A stretch of 64,000 nucleotides of DNA. Source: Siphonodentalium dalli (taxonomy: Eukaryota; Mollusca; Scaphopoda; Gadilida; Siphonodentaliidae). Where the stretch lies: positions 78,163,980 to 78,227,979 of the forward strand of contig CP136063.1 of assembly GCA_032622095.1 (NCBI GenBank). Reading direction: 5' to 3'. Made by a program: the position numbers and the translations under genes. Positions 56,701 through 61,446 of this stretch are shown here, one piece after another (the stretch's first letter is position 1; every line of letters begins with the position of its first letter). The notes under the pieces were generated by a model. The model did no database searches and was not told where the DNA came from. It saw only the letters and a list, made by a program, of their open reading frames with translations.

Positions 56701-57539
56701 CAAGTCCATAATATGTCTTTAAATATTCAAATACATTGCATCAAGCATCTTGTTTTATAGTCTGAGTTTGTTTCTGATATTCCCTATGATTTATCTGAAT
56801 GTCACCATATTTTTCCAGTTGATGAGAAAGAACGAAAAGCTGGGCACGATCCTGAGAAAGAACTGGCTGATAGTGGATTCCATGACCTATCCAGAATGTA
56901 AGTTTGCCAATTAAACAGCTGTTTATAGAGGCATTCTACTATCATATGCTTACCAAATGCTGAAAATAGTGATTCTGTCATTTTCAGACTGAGGTCCCCA
57001 AATGGTGAACTTAGTGACGCTATCCTGCAGTGGGCTAGCATCACCAAATTCACCCTCTGGGGACCTCATTCTGCTTTTCCAAAATATGTGATATATCAAT
57101 ATTTTTTTTAACACAATTTGGTATGGAGATCATGTCAGTCGAATATTTTCTAAGCCACCAAATATTTCAGGTGGTGAAAAATAATTGATTTCAAAAATCG
57201 ATATCTGATAACTCTTGAGCTTTGATGGGTGGATTCCTCGACTCGAATCAAATATTTTTTTACCTCCGAAGCCAAAGAAATAGTAATTTGGGAGCATTAA
57301 TTCGGATTACTGTATATATCTTTAAATAATGACTATCCTGTTTTAGGGATGATGATTATGATAAACCTCGAATGGACAATGTTTCGCTGACAGGCAGTGA
57401 ACAGCCACTTGGCAGTGAAGAAGATGACAGTCTAACAGGATATGGAGATCTCGATCCTGGTAAATTCACAGAAGACGGGTCATTTATAGGAATATATATG
57501 GATAAAGAGAACAAAAATGCAAACCAGTCTGCAGTGTAG
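38690..57539 (+). CDS. L1CAM/neuroglian-family Ig receptor, short form (13 coding exons, 683 aa)
   Basis: Spliced CDS: 38690-38744, 39618-39780, 41961-42130, 43566-43763, 45654-45785, 47487-47577, 49292-49476, 51570-51722, 52700-52849, 54304-54654, 55917-56048, 56819-56897 and 57347-57539, total 2052 nt, with all phases matching. Signal peptide is about residues 1-19. Ig1 has C64/W76/C110, Ig2 C155/W169/C216, Ig3 C265/W277/C313 and Ig4 C355/C414. A degenerate Ig-like domain covers 433-549 (W474, single C525). The TM helix is about 561-584 and the tail 585-683, with FIGIY at 666-670. Each of Ig1-Ig4 is split over two exons, as in vertebrate L1-family genes. The tail and the Ig4 motif QCNISNDVGY place it in the L1 family, whose members are neural and epithelial adhesion receptors anchored to spectrin through ankyrin. 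Family members usually have six Ig plus several FN3 domains; here FN3 domains are absent. Adhesion and ankyrin binding are inferred from the family. Sequons are at N329, N415, N451 and N512. Confidence 0.93.
39242..39490. mobile_element. hAT-8L fragment in intron 1
   Basis: AAACCTGAGTGTAGTGTGCC, left hairpin, then the long-form interior (CATCTGCTATGGGAGAC, CCTCGATTATGCAATG). The right half is absent. Confidence 0.75.
39618..39780 (+). CDS. Exon 2: N-terminal linker and first half of Ig1
   Basis: Acceptor TTTCAG ends at 39617 and donor GTCAGT starts at 39781. Codes about residues 19-73. A charged linker leads into the B strand with the first Ig cysteine (VNLKCYAEGHP, C64). It ends in phase 2 within an arginine codon completed by the next exon. 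A palindromic hAT-8L repeat begins about 25 bp after the donor. Confidence 0.9.
39806..40165. mobile_element. hAT-8L fragment in intron 2
   Basis: CATTTGCAGAATGAGGTCCC begins about 35 bp after the exon 2 donor. The long interior follows and the right hairpin is cut at GGTGATGCTAGCGTGCTG. Confidence 0.75.
40500..40580. repeat. Short inverted repeat
   Basis: CCTCTCGTGAGATGTGAGG and TATTTTCACTCGGTTAA oppose CCTCCACATCTTACACGAGG: a small imperfect palindrome just upstream of an R400 copy. Confidence 0.6.
40603..40975 (+). repeat. R400 copy in intron 2
   Basis: AAAGTGATGTGAAACACTCC to AAGTACATAATATGTTTTTA. Same core words as the 6619 copy. Confidence 0.8.
41169..41386. mobile_element. PalTA palindromic MITE in intron 2
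   Basis: CAGTAATGCTCTAAGTAATC to complement; nearly perfect arms with TCACTGAGCTGAGAG at the centre. Confidence 0.93.
41390..41715 (-). mobile_element. hAT-8L copy in intron 2, inverted
   Basis: ACCAAATTCACCATCTGGGG, interior in complement (CCTAATTTGCAGAAGATAAA), then GGTGATGCTAGCCCACTG and CCTCATTTTGCAAATTCC. Confidence 0.8.
41961..42130 (+). CDS. Exon 3: second half of Ig1
   Basis: Acceptor CTTTTCAG ends at 41960 and donor GTACGT starts at 42131. Codes about residues 73-130. It carries the Ig tryptophan (RFSWSRNN, W76) and the F-strand motif EGYYQCFAHNRYG (C110). Together with exon 2 this makes a complete Ig domain of the L1-family Ig1 type. Confidence 0.92.
42147..42798 (+). repeat. R250 copy split by another repeat, in intron 3
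   Basis: R250 begins (TCATGCTATGAATCAACTCT, GTTCAAAACCTGGGAA), is interrupted at about 42218-42755, and resumes (AAAAAATAACACAGGTAATA). The insert starts ATACCCCCACCCC and has two diverged repeats of GATCTCCATGAAATTTG and AAGAGTTATCCCTCTTT, a common type of invertebrate interspersed repeat. Confidence 0.65.
42799..43042. mobile_element. TTAA-1 element with a single hairpin, in intron 3
   Basis: Left end CCCTTTACCCAACA (the left TTAA is lost), ATATCTTCGGTCTGTCTC, one hairpin, then TCTGTTGGGTAAAGGG and TTAA at 43043-43046. Confidence 0.88.
43050..43377 (+). repeat. 32-bp minisatellite, about 10 copies, in intron 3
   Basis: The unit contains GCACTGTAGGTCCCAGTC and is repeated every 32 bp with few changes (C/T variation around the TATCTCA/TATCCCA part; the first copy has GGACCC). 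It starts directly after the TTAA-1 element at 42799-43042. Confidence 0.95.
43566..43763 (+). CDS. Exon 4: first half of Ig2
   Basis: Acceptor CTTTCACAG ends at 43565 and donor GTGAGC starts at 43764. Codes about residues 130-196. Contains AKLDCRDSP (C155) and a tryptophan in AEFIWRL (W169). It starts and ends in phase 1. The preceding intron holds a 32-bp minisatellite and the following intron starts with a hAT-8L copy. Confidence 0.92.
43815..44215. mobile_element. hAT-8L copy in intron 4
   Basis: CCTGAGTTTAGTGTGCCTG about 50 bp after the exon 4 donor; long interior (CTATGGGAGACAAAGAC, GGGAACCCATCGATTATG) and the start of the right hairpin (AGGATAGCGTTATTGAAC). Confidence 0.78.
44336..44806. 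mobile_element. PalTA MITE, left half, carrying a TTAA-1 insertion
   Basis: CAGTAAAGCTCTAATTAATC at the left; the sequence resumes at 44731 with CCACAGCAGAATTATGGG and runs to GGAAAGCTCTC. The right half is missing. Confidence 0.88.
44366..44726. mobile_element. TTAA-1 element nested in a PalTA MITE
   Basis: TTAA at 44362-44365 and 44727-44730, the copied tetranucleotide being the TTAA of the PalTA word CTCCTTAACCACAG. Ends CCCTTTACCCAACAG and complement; two hairpins. This fixes both the TTAA target and the order of insertion. Confidence 0.95.
44920..45132. mobile_element. PalTA palindromic MITE in intron 4
   Basis: GAGTAATGCCCTAATTAATC to ATTACTG; full-length hairpin. Confidence 0.9.
45133..45653. 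other. Intron 4 remainder
   Basis: AT-rich, no repeat family recognised. Confidence 0.45.
45654..45785 (+). CDS. Exon 5: second half of Ig2
   Basis: Acceptor TCTTTGCAG ends at 45653 and donor GTATGT starts at 45786. Codes about residues 196-240, including GTLYFRYLES and KAYYCGMVN (C216). This arrangement (GxLYF, then a spaced YxC) resembles Ig2 of L1CAM and neuroglian. The exon is exactly 132 nt, starting and ending in phase 1. Confidence 0.9.
45810..46566. mobile_element. TTAA-4 element, long form, in intron 5
   Basis: TTAA at 45806-45809, ends CCATTTCGTTACTAAATG and complement of CCTCTCTTTACTAAATAC; the right flank is TTAG. It contains TGTTCAGATAAGAAG-type words of the family, a palindromic insert (46283-46441) and other DNA. 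Confidence 0.72.
46283..46441. repeat. Palindrome with arms of about 70 bp
   Basis: ACAGAACACAACTTGCATCA, CGAATCTTTTATCGAACTCG and TTATATTTCGCTCGAG recur in complement (CGCGAAATATATCCTTGCAC, GATAAAAGATTCTCG, GCGTTGTGTTCTGT). Not one of the other MITE families. Confidence 0.88.
46593..46926. other. Intron 5: R400 fragment and unrecognised DNA
   Basis: AAAGTGACGTGAAACACTCG at 46593 is the left 20 bp of R400; the rest is not recognised. Confidence 0.5.
46927..47135. mobile_element. PalTA palindromic MITE in intron 5
   Basis: CGGTAATGCCCTAATTAATC to ATTACTG, TA flanks, near-perfect arms. Confidence 0.93.
47169..47422. mobile_element. hAT-8 palindromic MITE in intron 5
   Basis: CAAGCCTTGAAATAG to complement, perfect 8-bp duplication GTTTCACA at 47161-47168 and 47423-47430. 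Two hairpins. Confidence 0.95.
47487..47577 (+). CDS. Exon 6: first part of Ig3
   Basis: Acceptor TTTGTAG ends at 47486 and donor GTAAGT starts at 47578. This 91-nt exon codes about residues 240-270, with EVTIECIFSGY (C265). It ends in phase 2; the tyrosine codon is finished by exon 7, giving the Ig hallmark GYPVP. Confidence 0.9.
47578..48145. other. Intron 6: purine tract and unrecognised DNA
   Basis: A GA-rich microsatellite lies at about 47890-47935. The surrounding 300 bp is purine-rich; a 106-codon frame on the minus strand there is a by-product of low complexity. Confidence 0.55.
48147..48345. mobile_element. hAT-8L fragment in intron 6
   Basis: CATTTGCAGAATGGGGTCCC, AGAGGGTGAATTTAGTG, complement arm, then AAGATGAGGACTAAGCCG. 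Confidence 0.7.
48382..48630 (+). mobile_element. TTAA-2 element in intron 6
   Basis: TTAA at 48378-48381 and 48631-48634. Ends CCCTTTGAGTGCCAGGTCC and complement; one hairpin, T-rich spacer, GGGCCGATAATATCGGCCCC. 249 bp. Confidence 0.94.
48730..48836. mobile_element. PalTA MITE, left half, in intron 6
   Basis: ACTGTAATTCCCTAAATAAA, then CCACAGCAGAACTATGGG to CATTCATCAGAAAGCTCTC. Confidence 0.82.
48837..49291. other. Intron 6 remainder
   Basis: No repeat family recognised. Confidence 0.4.
49292..49476 (+). CDS. Exon 7: rest of Ig3, with a donor site repeated five times
   Basis: Acceptor TATTTTAG ends at 49291; the first donor (ACAA then GTAAGT) starts at 49477. Codes about residues 270-332: PVPTVVWRDKN (W277), then EEDEGNYNCESSHG (C313) and the sequon NVT (N329). 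The last 39 nt of the exon and its donor are repeated downstream in four more 55-bp units (see separate entry). Reading past the first donor meets an in-frame TAA at 49503-49505. Confidence 0.92.
49438..49712 (+). repeat. 55-bp tandem repeat, five copies, each with a 5' splice site
   Basis: Units start at 49438, 49493, 49548, 49603 and 49658, exactly 55 bp apart and almost identical. Each holds the last 39 nt of exon 7, the donor ACAA/GTAAGT and about 10 bp of intron. Donors begin at 49477, 49532, 49587, 49642 and 49697. Since 55 is not a multiple of three and a TAA lies at 49503, use of any donor but the first gives a premature stop. Confidence 0.95.
49718..49937. mobile_element. R250 fragment followed by a PalTA MITE with deleted left arm, intron 7
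   Basis: 49718-49780 has AAGAATCTCTCCTCTGGCTA and ATTCAAAACCTAGG. The PalTA follows (TTAATGCCCTAAAATATGGC joining terminus to mid-arm), with a full right arm to 49937. Confidence 0.75.
50009..50262. mobile_element. hAT-8 palindromic MITE in intron 7
   Basis: CAAGCCTTGAAATAG to complement; flanks TACATTGT and TACTTTGT (one mismatch). Confidence 0.92.
50264..50545 (+). repeat. R400 copy, left end replaced by hAT-8, intron 7
   Basis: Starts inside the family sequence (AATTCAATGACTCTCGGTGG) and ends CAAGTCCATAATATG. The hAT-8 element abuts its left side. Confidence 0.75.
50546..51308. other. Intron 7: unrecognised DNA with one internal duplication
   Basis: 51035-51090 and 51155-51210 repeat CGGATTTCGACGAAATTTGA and TCCGGGGAGTGTTTTG, about 118 bp apart. 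This is a common type of invertebrate interspersed repeat. Confidence 0.55.
51309..51523. mobile_element. TTAA-4 element in intron 7, left end decayed
   Basis: Right end is the complement of CCCTTTCTATACTGAATGG with TTAA at 51524-51527. Contains TGTTCAGATAGTAAGTTCTG. It ends about 45 bp before exon 8. Confidence 0.72.
51570..51722 (+). CDS. Exon 8: first half of Ig4
   Basis: Acceptor TTCCTCCAG ends at 51569 and donor GTGAGT starts at 51723. Codes about residues 332-383, including NAVFNCHARP (C355) and PLWFKNGEPI. A PalTA MITE begins only about 30 bp after the donor. Confidence 0.92.
51751..51963. mobile_element. PalTA palindromic MITE in intron 8
   Basis: CAGTAATGCCCTAAATAGTT to ATTACTG, TA flanks. 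Full-length hairpin starting 29 bp after the exon 8 donor. Confidence 0.93.
51997..52425. mobile_element. TTAA-3 element, complete, in intron 8
   Basis: TTAA at 51993-51996 and 52426-52429. Ends CCCTTTCATGATGGGAGCC and complement CCATTCATGGAAGGG. Carries the hairpin family in four successive units: a tandem of CTTGCATATACAAGAGAATG / AATCTCTTATATATGCGAGG about 87 bp long, plus the terminal pair. Confidence 0.9.
52530..52630. mobile_element. hAT-8L fragment in intron 8
   Basis: CAAGCCTGCAAATAACATG, CAGAATGAGGTGCCCAGATG, then one hairpin. It ends 70 bp before exon 9. Confidence 0.7.
52700..52849 (+). CDS. Exon 9: second half of Ig4
   Basis: Acceptor TTTACAG ends at 52699 and donor GTAAGT starts at 52850. 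Codes about residues 383-433. The stretch MCIQCNISNDVGY (C414) is close to the Ig4 F-G region of neuroglian and neurofascin, where a Q-C-N-x-S-N-x-x-G-Y pattern is characteristic. This is one of the two best family signatures in the gene. Confidence 0.93.
53279..54211 (+). mobile_element. TTAA-2 long form with nested element, in intron 9
   Basis: TTAA at 53275-53278 and 54212-54215. Left end CCCTTTGAGTGCCAGGTCC; the hairpin's left arm is deleted (CCTGTGCCGCATATATAAGA). Same long interior as 13276-13778. Interrupted at 53581-54074. Confidence 0.9.
53581..54074. mobile_element. TTAA-flanked insert nested in TTAA-2
   Basis: TTAA at 53577-53580 and 54075-54078. Comparison with the 13276-13778 copy (GCATGCTTAAGCATACCC) shows an exact insertion with TTAA duplication. 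The ends AGGCACGTGAGGCCTT and complement of AGATACGGTTGGCCTT match at 11 of 16 positions. 494 bp, no transposase, not of the CCCTTT type. Confidence 0.88.
54304..54654 (+). CDS. Exon 10: degenerate membrane-proximal Ig-like domain in one exon
   Basis: Acceptor TTTTACAG ends at 54303 and donor GTTAGT starts at 54655. This 351-nt exon codes about residues 433-549. TYEWRF (W474) and GVITCHIRN (C525) suggest an Ig fold, but no first-strand cysteine exists: the expected position falls near A459-A462. It has no FN3 hallmarks such as a WxPP or YxVRV pattern. Unlike Ig1-Ig4 it is not split by an intron, so it may come from L1 Ig5 or be a fused or remodelled domain. Sequons are at N451 and N512. Confidence 0.88.
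54721..55360. mobile_element. TTAA-4 copy in intron 10, split by TTAA-1
   Basis: Left end after TTAA 54717-54720 (ACCTTCCTGTACTGAATGG). Resumes at 55195 with GTTATAAAGTATGCATTG, matching 32340-32400. The right limit is uncertain. Confidence 0.65.
54743..55190. mobile_element. TTAA-1 element nested in TTAA-4, intron 10
   Basis: TTAA at 54739-54742 and 55191-55194. Ends CCCTTTACCCAACAAACC and complement; two hairpins joined by a spacer in which the TTCTTACATTCTTTAACAA word is repeated three times. 448 bp. Confidence 0.93.
55371..55705. mobile_element. TTAA-5 element in intron 10
   Basis: TTAA at 55367-55370, left end CCCTTTGGAGAGTATC, right end complement of CCCTTTGGCGAGTAGAACG; right flank TTGA. 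Interior has ACGTCATATACATGACGTCA and repeated ATGTCGTTCTACTC. No shared hairpin. Confidence 0.75.
55770..55880. mobile_element. PalTA MITE, right half, in intron 10
   Basis: GAGAGCTTTCCAATGAATGG to GGTTAAGGAGTCGATTATTA. It ends only about 35 bp before exon 11. Confidence 0.8.
55917..56048 (+). CDS. Exon 11: transmembrane helix and start of tail
   Basis: Acceptor CTTTGACAG ends at 55916 and donor GTAAGT starts at 56049. Codes about residues 550-594. A run of about 24 hydrophobic residues (L561 to C584) is followed by CRQYPKGEYHV. The juxtamembrane G-x-Y-x-V pattern resembles the GGKYxV motif after the membrane in L1CAM and neuroglian. C581, C582 and C584 are possible palmitoylation sites. 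Confidence 0.93.
56049..56348. repeat. Intron 11 start: local duplication of exon 11 end
   Basis: 56110-56180 (CTGCATGTATCTGC, CAATATCCAGAAGGGAGATA, GCATGGTAAGTG) resembles the exon 11 end and donor at 55995-56060 (CTGCTGTATGTGTC, CAATATCCCAAGGGAGAATA, ATGGTAAGTG). Following words ACTCTATTTTCAAGGTACTC / ACTCTATTCTCAACATACTC also repeat. It gives a second, decayed donor context. Confidence 0.7.
56349..56722 (+). repeat. R400 copy in intron 11
   Basis: AAAGTGATGTGAAGTACTTG to AACAAGTCCATAATATGTCT, full length. Confidence 0.8.
56819..56897 (+). CDS. Exon 12: cytoplasmic tail, middle part
   Basis: Acceptor TTTTCCAG ends at 56818 and donor GTAAGT starts at 56898. Codes about residues 594-620: charged DEKERKAGHDPEKELADSG followed by FHDLSRM. 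The acidic stretch and aromatic FHDL correspond in position to the D-x-x-F-x-E-Y region of neuroglian tails. Ends in phase 2. Confidence 0.88.
56968..57077. mobile_element. hAT-8L fragment in intron 12
   Basis: CATTTTCAGACTGAGGTCCC, AAATGGTGAACTTAGTGACG, then complement arm to GACCTCATTCTGC. One hairpin. Confidence 0.7.
57175..57325 (-). repeat. R550 fragment in intron 12
   Basis: TTTCAAAAATCGATATCTGA, GAGCTTTGATGGGTGGATTC, GAAGCCAAAGAAATAGTAA; ends about 20 bp before exon 13. Confidence 0.7.
57347..57539 (+). CDS. Exon 13: ankyrin-binding tail with FIGIY and C-terminal SAV
   Basis: Acceptor CTGTTTTAG ends at 57346; the stop TAG is at 57537-57539. Codes residues 620-683. The tract from DDSLTGYG through FTEDGSFIGIY (57483-57497 codes FIGIY) matches the most conserved part of L1-family tails: FIGQY in L1CAM and neuroglian, FIGAY in neurofascin. 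In the family the tyrosine controls ankyrin binding by phosphorylation; here it is Y670. The protein ends Q-S-A-V, fitting a class I PDZ ligand (S-x-V). Confidence 0.94.
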
Positions 57540-58600
57540 CTCGAAAGTAGTCGTCTGCTCAAGCGGCCTGGAAGTGGTTATTCCCCTTTGGGCATCGACA
57601 TCTGCAGTCAATAATGTCCTGTATTCAAGAAAATTACATTTTTTATAGTTTTTAATTTTGCAGTTTGCACTTTTAAGATATTTGACTATATATTTTCTCC
57701 ATATAAAAAGTGGTATGGAAGCAAATGTTTTACAAGAATCAATAATAAACATTAATGATATTTTCTGCCATACTGTAAAGTTTAATTTGCCATAAAAGAA
57801 CAAGTTTTTAGTTTAAAATATCTCATTTGAATATGCATTTTTCCTCACTGCCAATATTTATAATGTATCATCTCAGTTTTTGTAATACTTTACATTGTAA
57901 TCCGTCCTGCTTCTAAATCCACGAAAACATTCTATATAGTATTTTTCATGAAAATGATATGACAAATCATCAGCATTTTCAAACTAAATGTTGGCTTGTC
58001 GACTACAAATGATAACTGTATTCCTATCACAGTTCTTATTGAAATCTAGTCAGTAATGTGACCTGCTGTGTGATGACTAAAGGGCAGTAACCACTTTGTC
58101 GTACCATTAGACCAATTTCCTTTCCCTTCGCCAGCCAGTAATATTAGTTGAGGTAGTATACATTAGCAAAGAAAGGCCAAGCCGTTATCTGCTATTGCAG
58201 AAATATCTTTTTATTCACATATTTCAACGTATAACTGTCTGATTAATCTAATAGACATGTGCCAATATTGGTATTATCATATCTATATTTTTAACTTTAA
58301 AAAATAAGTGAAGTAGTCACATTATTTTGCCCTGAAATTTAAAACAGGGCTTATAATTTGTATGCGACTCAGAATTGATTCTTTCAAATGATTCTTGCAA
58401 AGTGAAACATGAGAATCAAACTATGATTCTCGCAATTCTCAACTGTGATTCTCTCATACATATCTCTTGTTTCGTTATCAGAAGATCGTTTTATCATAGG
58501 TAATACATGGTGTTTCTTTTATTTGGTTAACAGTAAATCTGAAATCTGAAAGTTATGCATTATGCATGTACAATAAATATTGCAATTCTGCATTCCTGTC
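57540..58600 (+). other. 3' UTR region with two polyadenylation signals
   Basis: No ORF. AATAAA occurs at 57744-57749 and at 58572-58577, giving candidate short (about 0.2 kb) and long (about 1 kb) 3' UTRs. The stretch is AT-rich and free of the repeat families that crowd the introns, as expected for transcribed UTR. The ends are inferred. Confidence 0.5.
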
Positions 58601-59219
58601 ACATTCACATCAACTATCTTGACTGAAGATACAGGGAGAGAGTAACTTTAATCTTCAAGAAAGATATTACTAAACTTTGAGAAATTGGCTAAATTCATCT
58701 TTGAGAAAAGTTAAAAGTCAGAAGATTTGCTCTCATTGCAATGAATTAAAAAAAAAATTTGATAAGATACACCTCTATAGCCCTAATATGGACGAGTGGT
58801 ACTCCATTTGTCACTCCCACACAACTTGTGAATCAACAGTCGTAAGTCAGGATTTTTTTACCCTGTGCCAATGCATTCTCTTGTATATTCGAGTCGACCA
58901 TAGGTCGCCTCGCATATATAAGAGAATCCTAACAAATTTTTATCATTTTTTTAAAATAAATGTTTCTTACAATTTTTAGGACATAAAATAAAAAAACATC
59001 TATTACCCTGCAGGGAGCCCCACACATATATAGAAGCATATAGAAGAGTGTCGTCTGCTCATGTTTGTCTGGAGTACTGTATGGGTAAAATGGATGGATT
59101 TTAAGGCCTGTAAAAGAATTATAGTTGTGTCCTTCATATTTTATCAGCATAGCTATATTTTCTAAATTGAATGAGGCCTACATTTTGTATATATATTCCT
59201 AATTATGTGTATTTCCATC
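58601..59219. repeat. Unrecognised DNA with a TTAA-family hairpin fragment
   Basis: 58860-58930 has CCTGTGCCAATGCATTCTC, a mutated loop and CGCATATATAAGAGAATCC without terminal repeats. Otherwise no features. Confidence 0.6.
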
Positions 59220-59785
59220 CACATATAATAATAATAATAATATTTGTATAGCGCTTATCCCCAATAAGCGGCCCCTAAGCGCTTGACATAAACATAAACA
59301 TGAAATATAAATATACACAATATCAAAGTCATTTTCTGAAACGCCGCGCAAACAAGTAAGTTTTCAATGACTTTTTAAAGTCGTCAAGAGATGGTGACTC
59401 TTTTATGTTCAATGGCAGAGGATTCCATGCATTTGCGCATGTTACTTTGAAAGATCGGTAGCCAACCGTGATCAAATTAGCACCAGATGGTGTCAAAAGA
59501 AGTTTGTCCTCTGAACGAAGTGATCGGTGTGGGACATACGGAACAAGGATATCACTGAAGTATGCTGGAAGAGCTTTTGAGTCATGGGTTGCTTGATATG
59601 CATATGTAACAAGGGCGTAAACCATAGTGATGACAAAATACCTCTCTATAAACCGATTACCTCTACTTTGTTGATGTCTAATCACAACCAATATTACTAG
59701 CTGGCAAGGATGAAGGAGATTTGTTCTACATACCATGTGCTGTTCTATTGGTGTATTCCATTGGTGCTCTAATATCAACATGTTC
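59220..59785 (-). pseudogene. LINE 3' fragment: C-terminal end of a reverse transcriptase ORF
   Basis: A 150-codon frame on the minus strand (59329-59781) contains ALPAYFSDILVPYVPHRSLR, KLLLTPSGAN, RSFKVTCANAWNPLPLNIK and SLDDFKKSLKTYLF. This is the conserved end of non-LTR (CR1/jockey-type) reverse transcriptases, where R-S-F, W-N-x-L-P and F-K-x-x-L-K are usual. It is followed by a tail with AAGCGCTTAGGGGCCGCTTA and a TAA microsatellite (59227-59246 on +). The catalytic domain and upstream ORF are missing: a 5'-truncated insertion. Confidence 0.85.
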
Positions 59786-60409
59786 TATTTGAGATTTGTT
59801 CCGAGTTTTGTATGATGTTCAACAAGGTGCCAGGCAACTAACTGATATTGTATCTTGATAGCCACTCACAAGAATTAACCTTTCAAGAACTATTTCTAAG
59901 TTTCGTGTTGATTTTTTTAATAAGGCCAAATAAATGACAAATACTGTGTTCTGAGGCACCTCCCTCATCACCCAAAAGAGGACCTCATCAGAAAGTTATA
60001 TTTGCAATTTTATCCAGAATTTTCAGAGTTCAAAACTCTCTCCAATTTATCCACAATTAGCATTTCAAATTGTTTTTGTTGAAGGCACAATGATTAATAG
60101 ATTCTCTACATTGCTTGGAAAATTGTAGGCTTTTTTAACATTTAATTACCTAAACAACCATTAATTTCTACAATTCTTGGTAAAAAACAAAAAATAATAA
60201 AAAGCCTCCTCCCTCATCCAATATCCCATATGTAATTGCCTGAGAACACAGGTATTTAATTGTAATGGCCTAATCAGAAGTTGTTATTTGTTGCATATAA
60301 TCATGAGAATTTTATATAACGGTTAGACAACTTATGTTCCAAAATATGTTCCAACAGAAGACGTTATTTGTTCTGCAAATATCTCTTGCTATAGAATACT
60401 GGTACGACT
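59786..60409. other. No gene recognised
   Basis: AT-rich, no supported ORF or repeat. Confidence 0.4.
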
Positions 60410-60413
60410 TTAA

Positions 60414-60687
60414 CCTCTTCACTGCTAAATGACACAATGACTGTTTTGTACAACGGAAAATTACATAACTGTTTTCAAGTTGAGGCTACCACAACCAACT
60501 TCACATGTATATTATATTTAGGATGTCAAAATACACACTTTTCTGACACACACTTAATTTTGTATACTTTAAATGAATATCAACTGATTGTGATTTTACT
60601 CAAGTCGGTTTGTACTTAGTATGGACATGTAGCACACAGTGACACATTGTACCTCCATACTCAGTATATACGCTTTCAGCGAAGAGG
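60414..60687. mobile_element. TTAA-6 element
   Basis: TTAA at 60410-60413 and 60688-60691. Ends CCTCTTCACTGCTAAATG and complement of CCTCTTCGCTGAAAGCG. 274 bp, non-coding. A related interior piece (GGAAATTACGTAACTG, ATACATGTATTATAAAT) lies at 60985-61070. Confidence 0.8.
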
Positions 60688-60691
60688 TTAA

Positions 60692-61159
60692 GATAGCAAT
60701 ATTCTGTGGTAACGCCTTGGAACGCAGCCATCTGTATTGAAAAGAAGTTAAAGAACCATGGTTGTGAATTTTAAGAAATTTCCTGTTATAACATTCCAGT
60801 CTCATTACTTTTTACCTCATAAGCCAAAAGCAATGTTTTTATCATTCGCTTTTCATATTTCACATAGTTTTATCTCCCGCAAGTTAATACTAATACTCTG
60901 TTTATGTTGTAGATGTAAATCGAAACCAAGCTATGTTTTCAAACTGAACATAGTCCAGTTTTTAAAAAGGTTACACAAACAGATATTTTGGAAATTACGT
61001 AACTGATTTAAAGTTGAAGTTATCACCGCCAACATCATTTGAACGCCTGGATATACATGTATTATAAATACTTGTTTGGACACTTTATAACATGACTGCC
61101 GAATACCCCTCTTTGTAACTAATGACCCTATACAAGGTTCCCAATGGGTGTACATCACA
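60692..61159. other. No gene recognised
   Basis: Contains a TTAA-6-like interior fragment at 60985-61070; otherwise unrecognised. Confidence 0.45.
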
Positions 61160-61446
61160 ATCTGAGATGAGACCATGCAGAACAAGGTCCCAAGAGGGTG
61201 AGTTGGTGATGCTAGCCTGCTGTGCAGGATAGCATCACTAAATTCACCCTATGGGGGCCTCATTTTGCAAATGACAGGCACACTAAACTCAGGCTTGTAT
61301 AGAAAAGTCTGATTATAAAACCGCAGCAGAATGCGGTTCCCAGAGGGTGAATTTGGTGATGCTAGCCCGCTATGCGGGGTAGCATCACTAAATTCACCCT
61401 CTGGGGACCTCATTCTGCAAATGACAGACACCCTATTTCAAGGCTT
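61160..61446. mobile_element. Two adjacent hAT-8 family right ends
   Basis: 61165-61298 is a hAT-8L right hairpin ending CACTAAACTCAGGCTTG. 61321-61446 is a hAT-8 right hairpin ending CCCTATTTCAAGGCTTG. GATTATAAAAC precedes the second (61310) and follows it (61447), so it may be the duplicated target. Confidence 0.8.
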
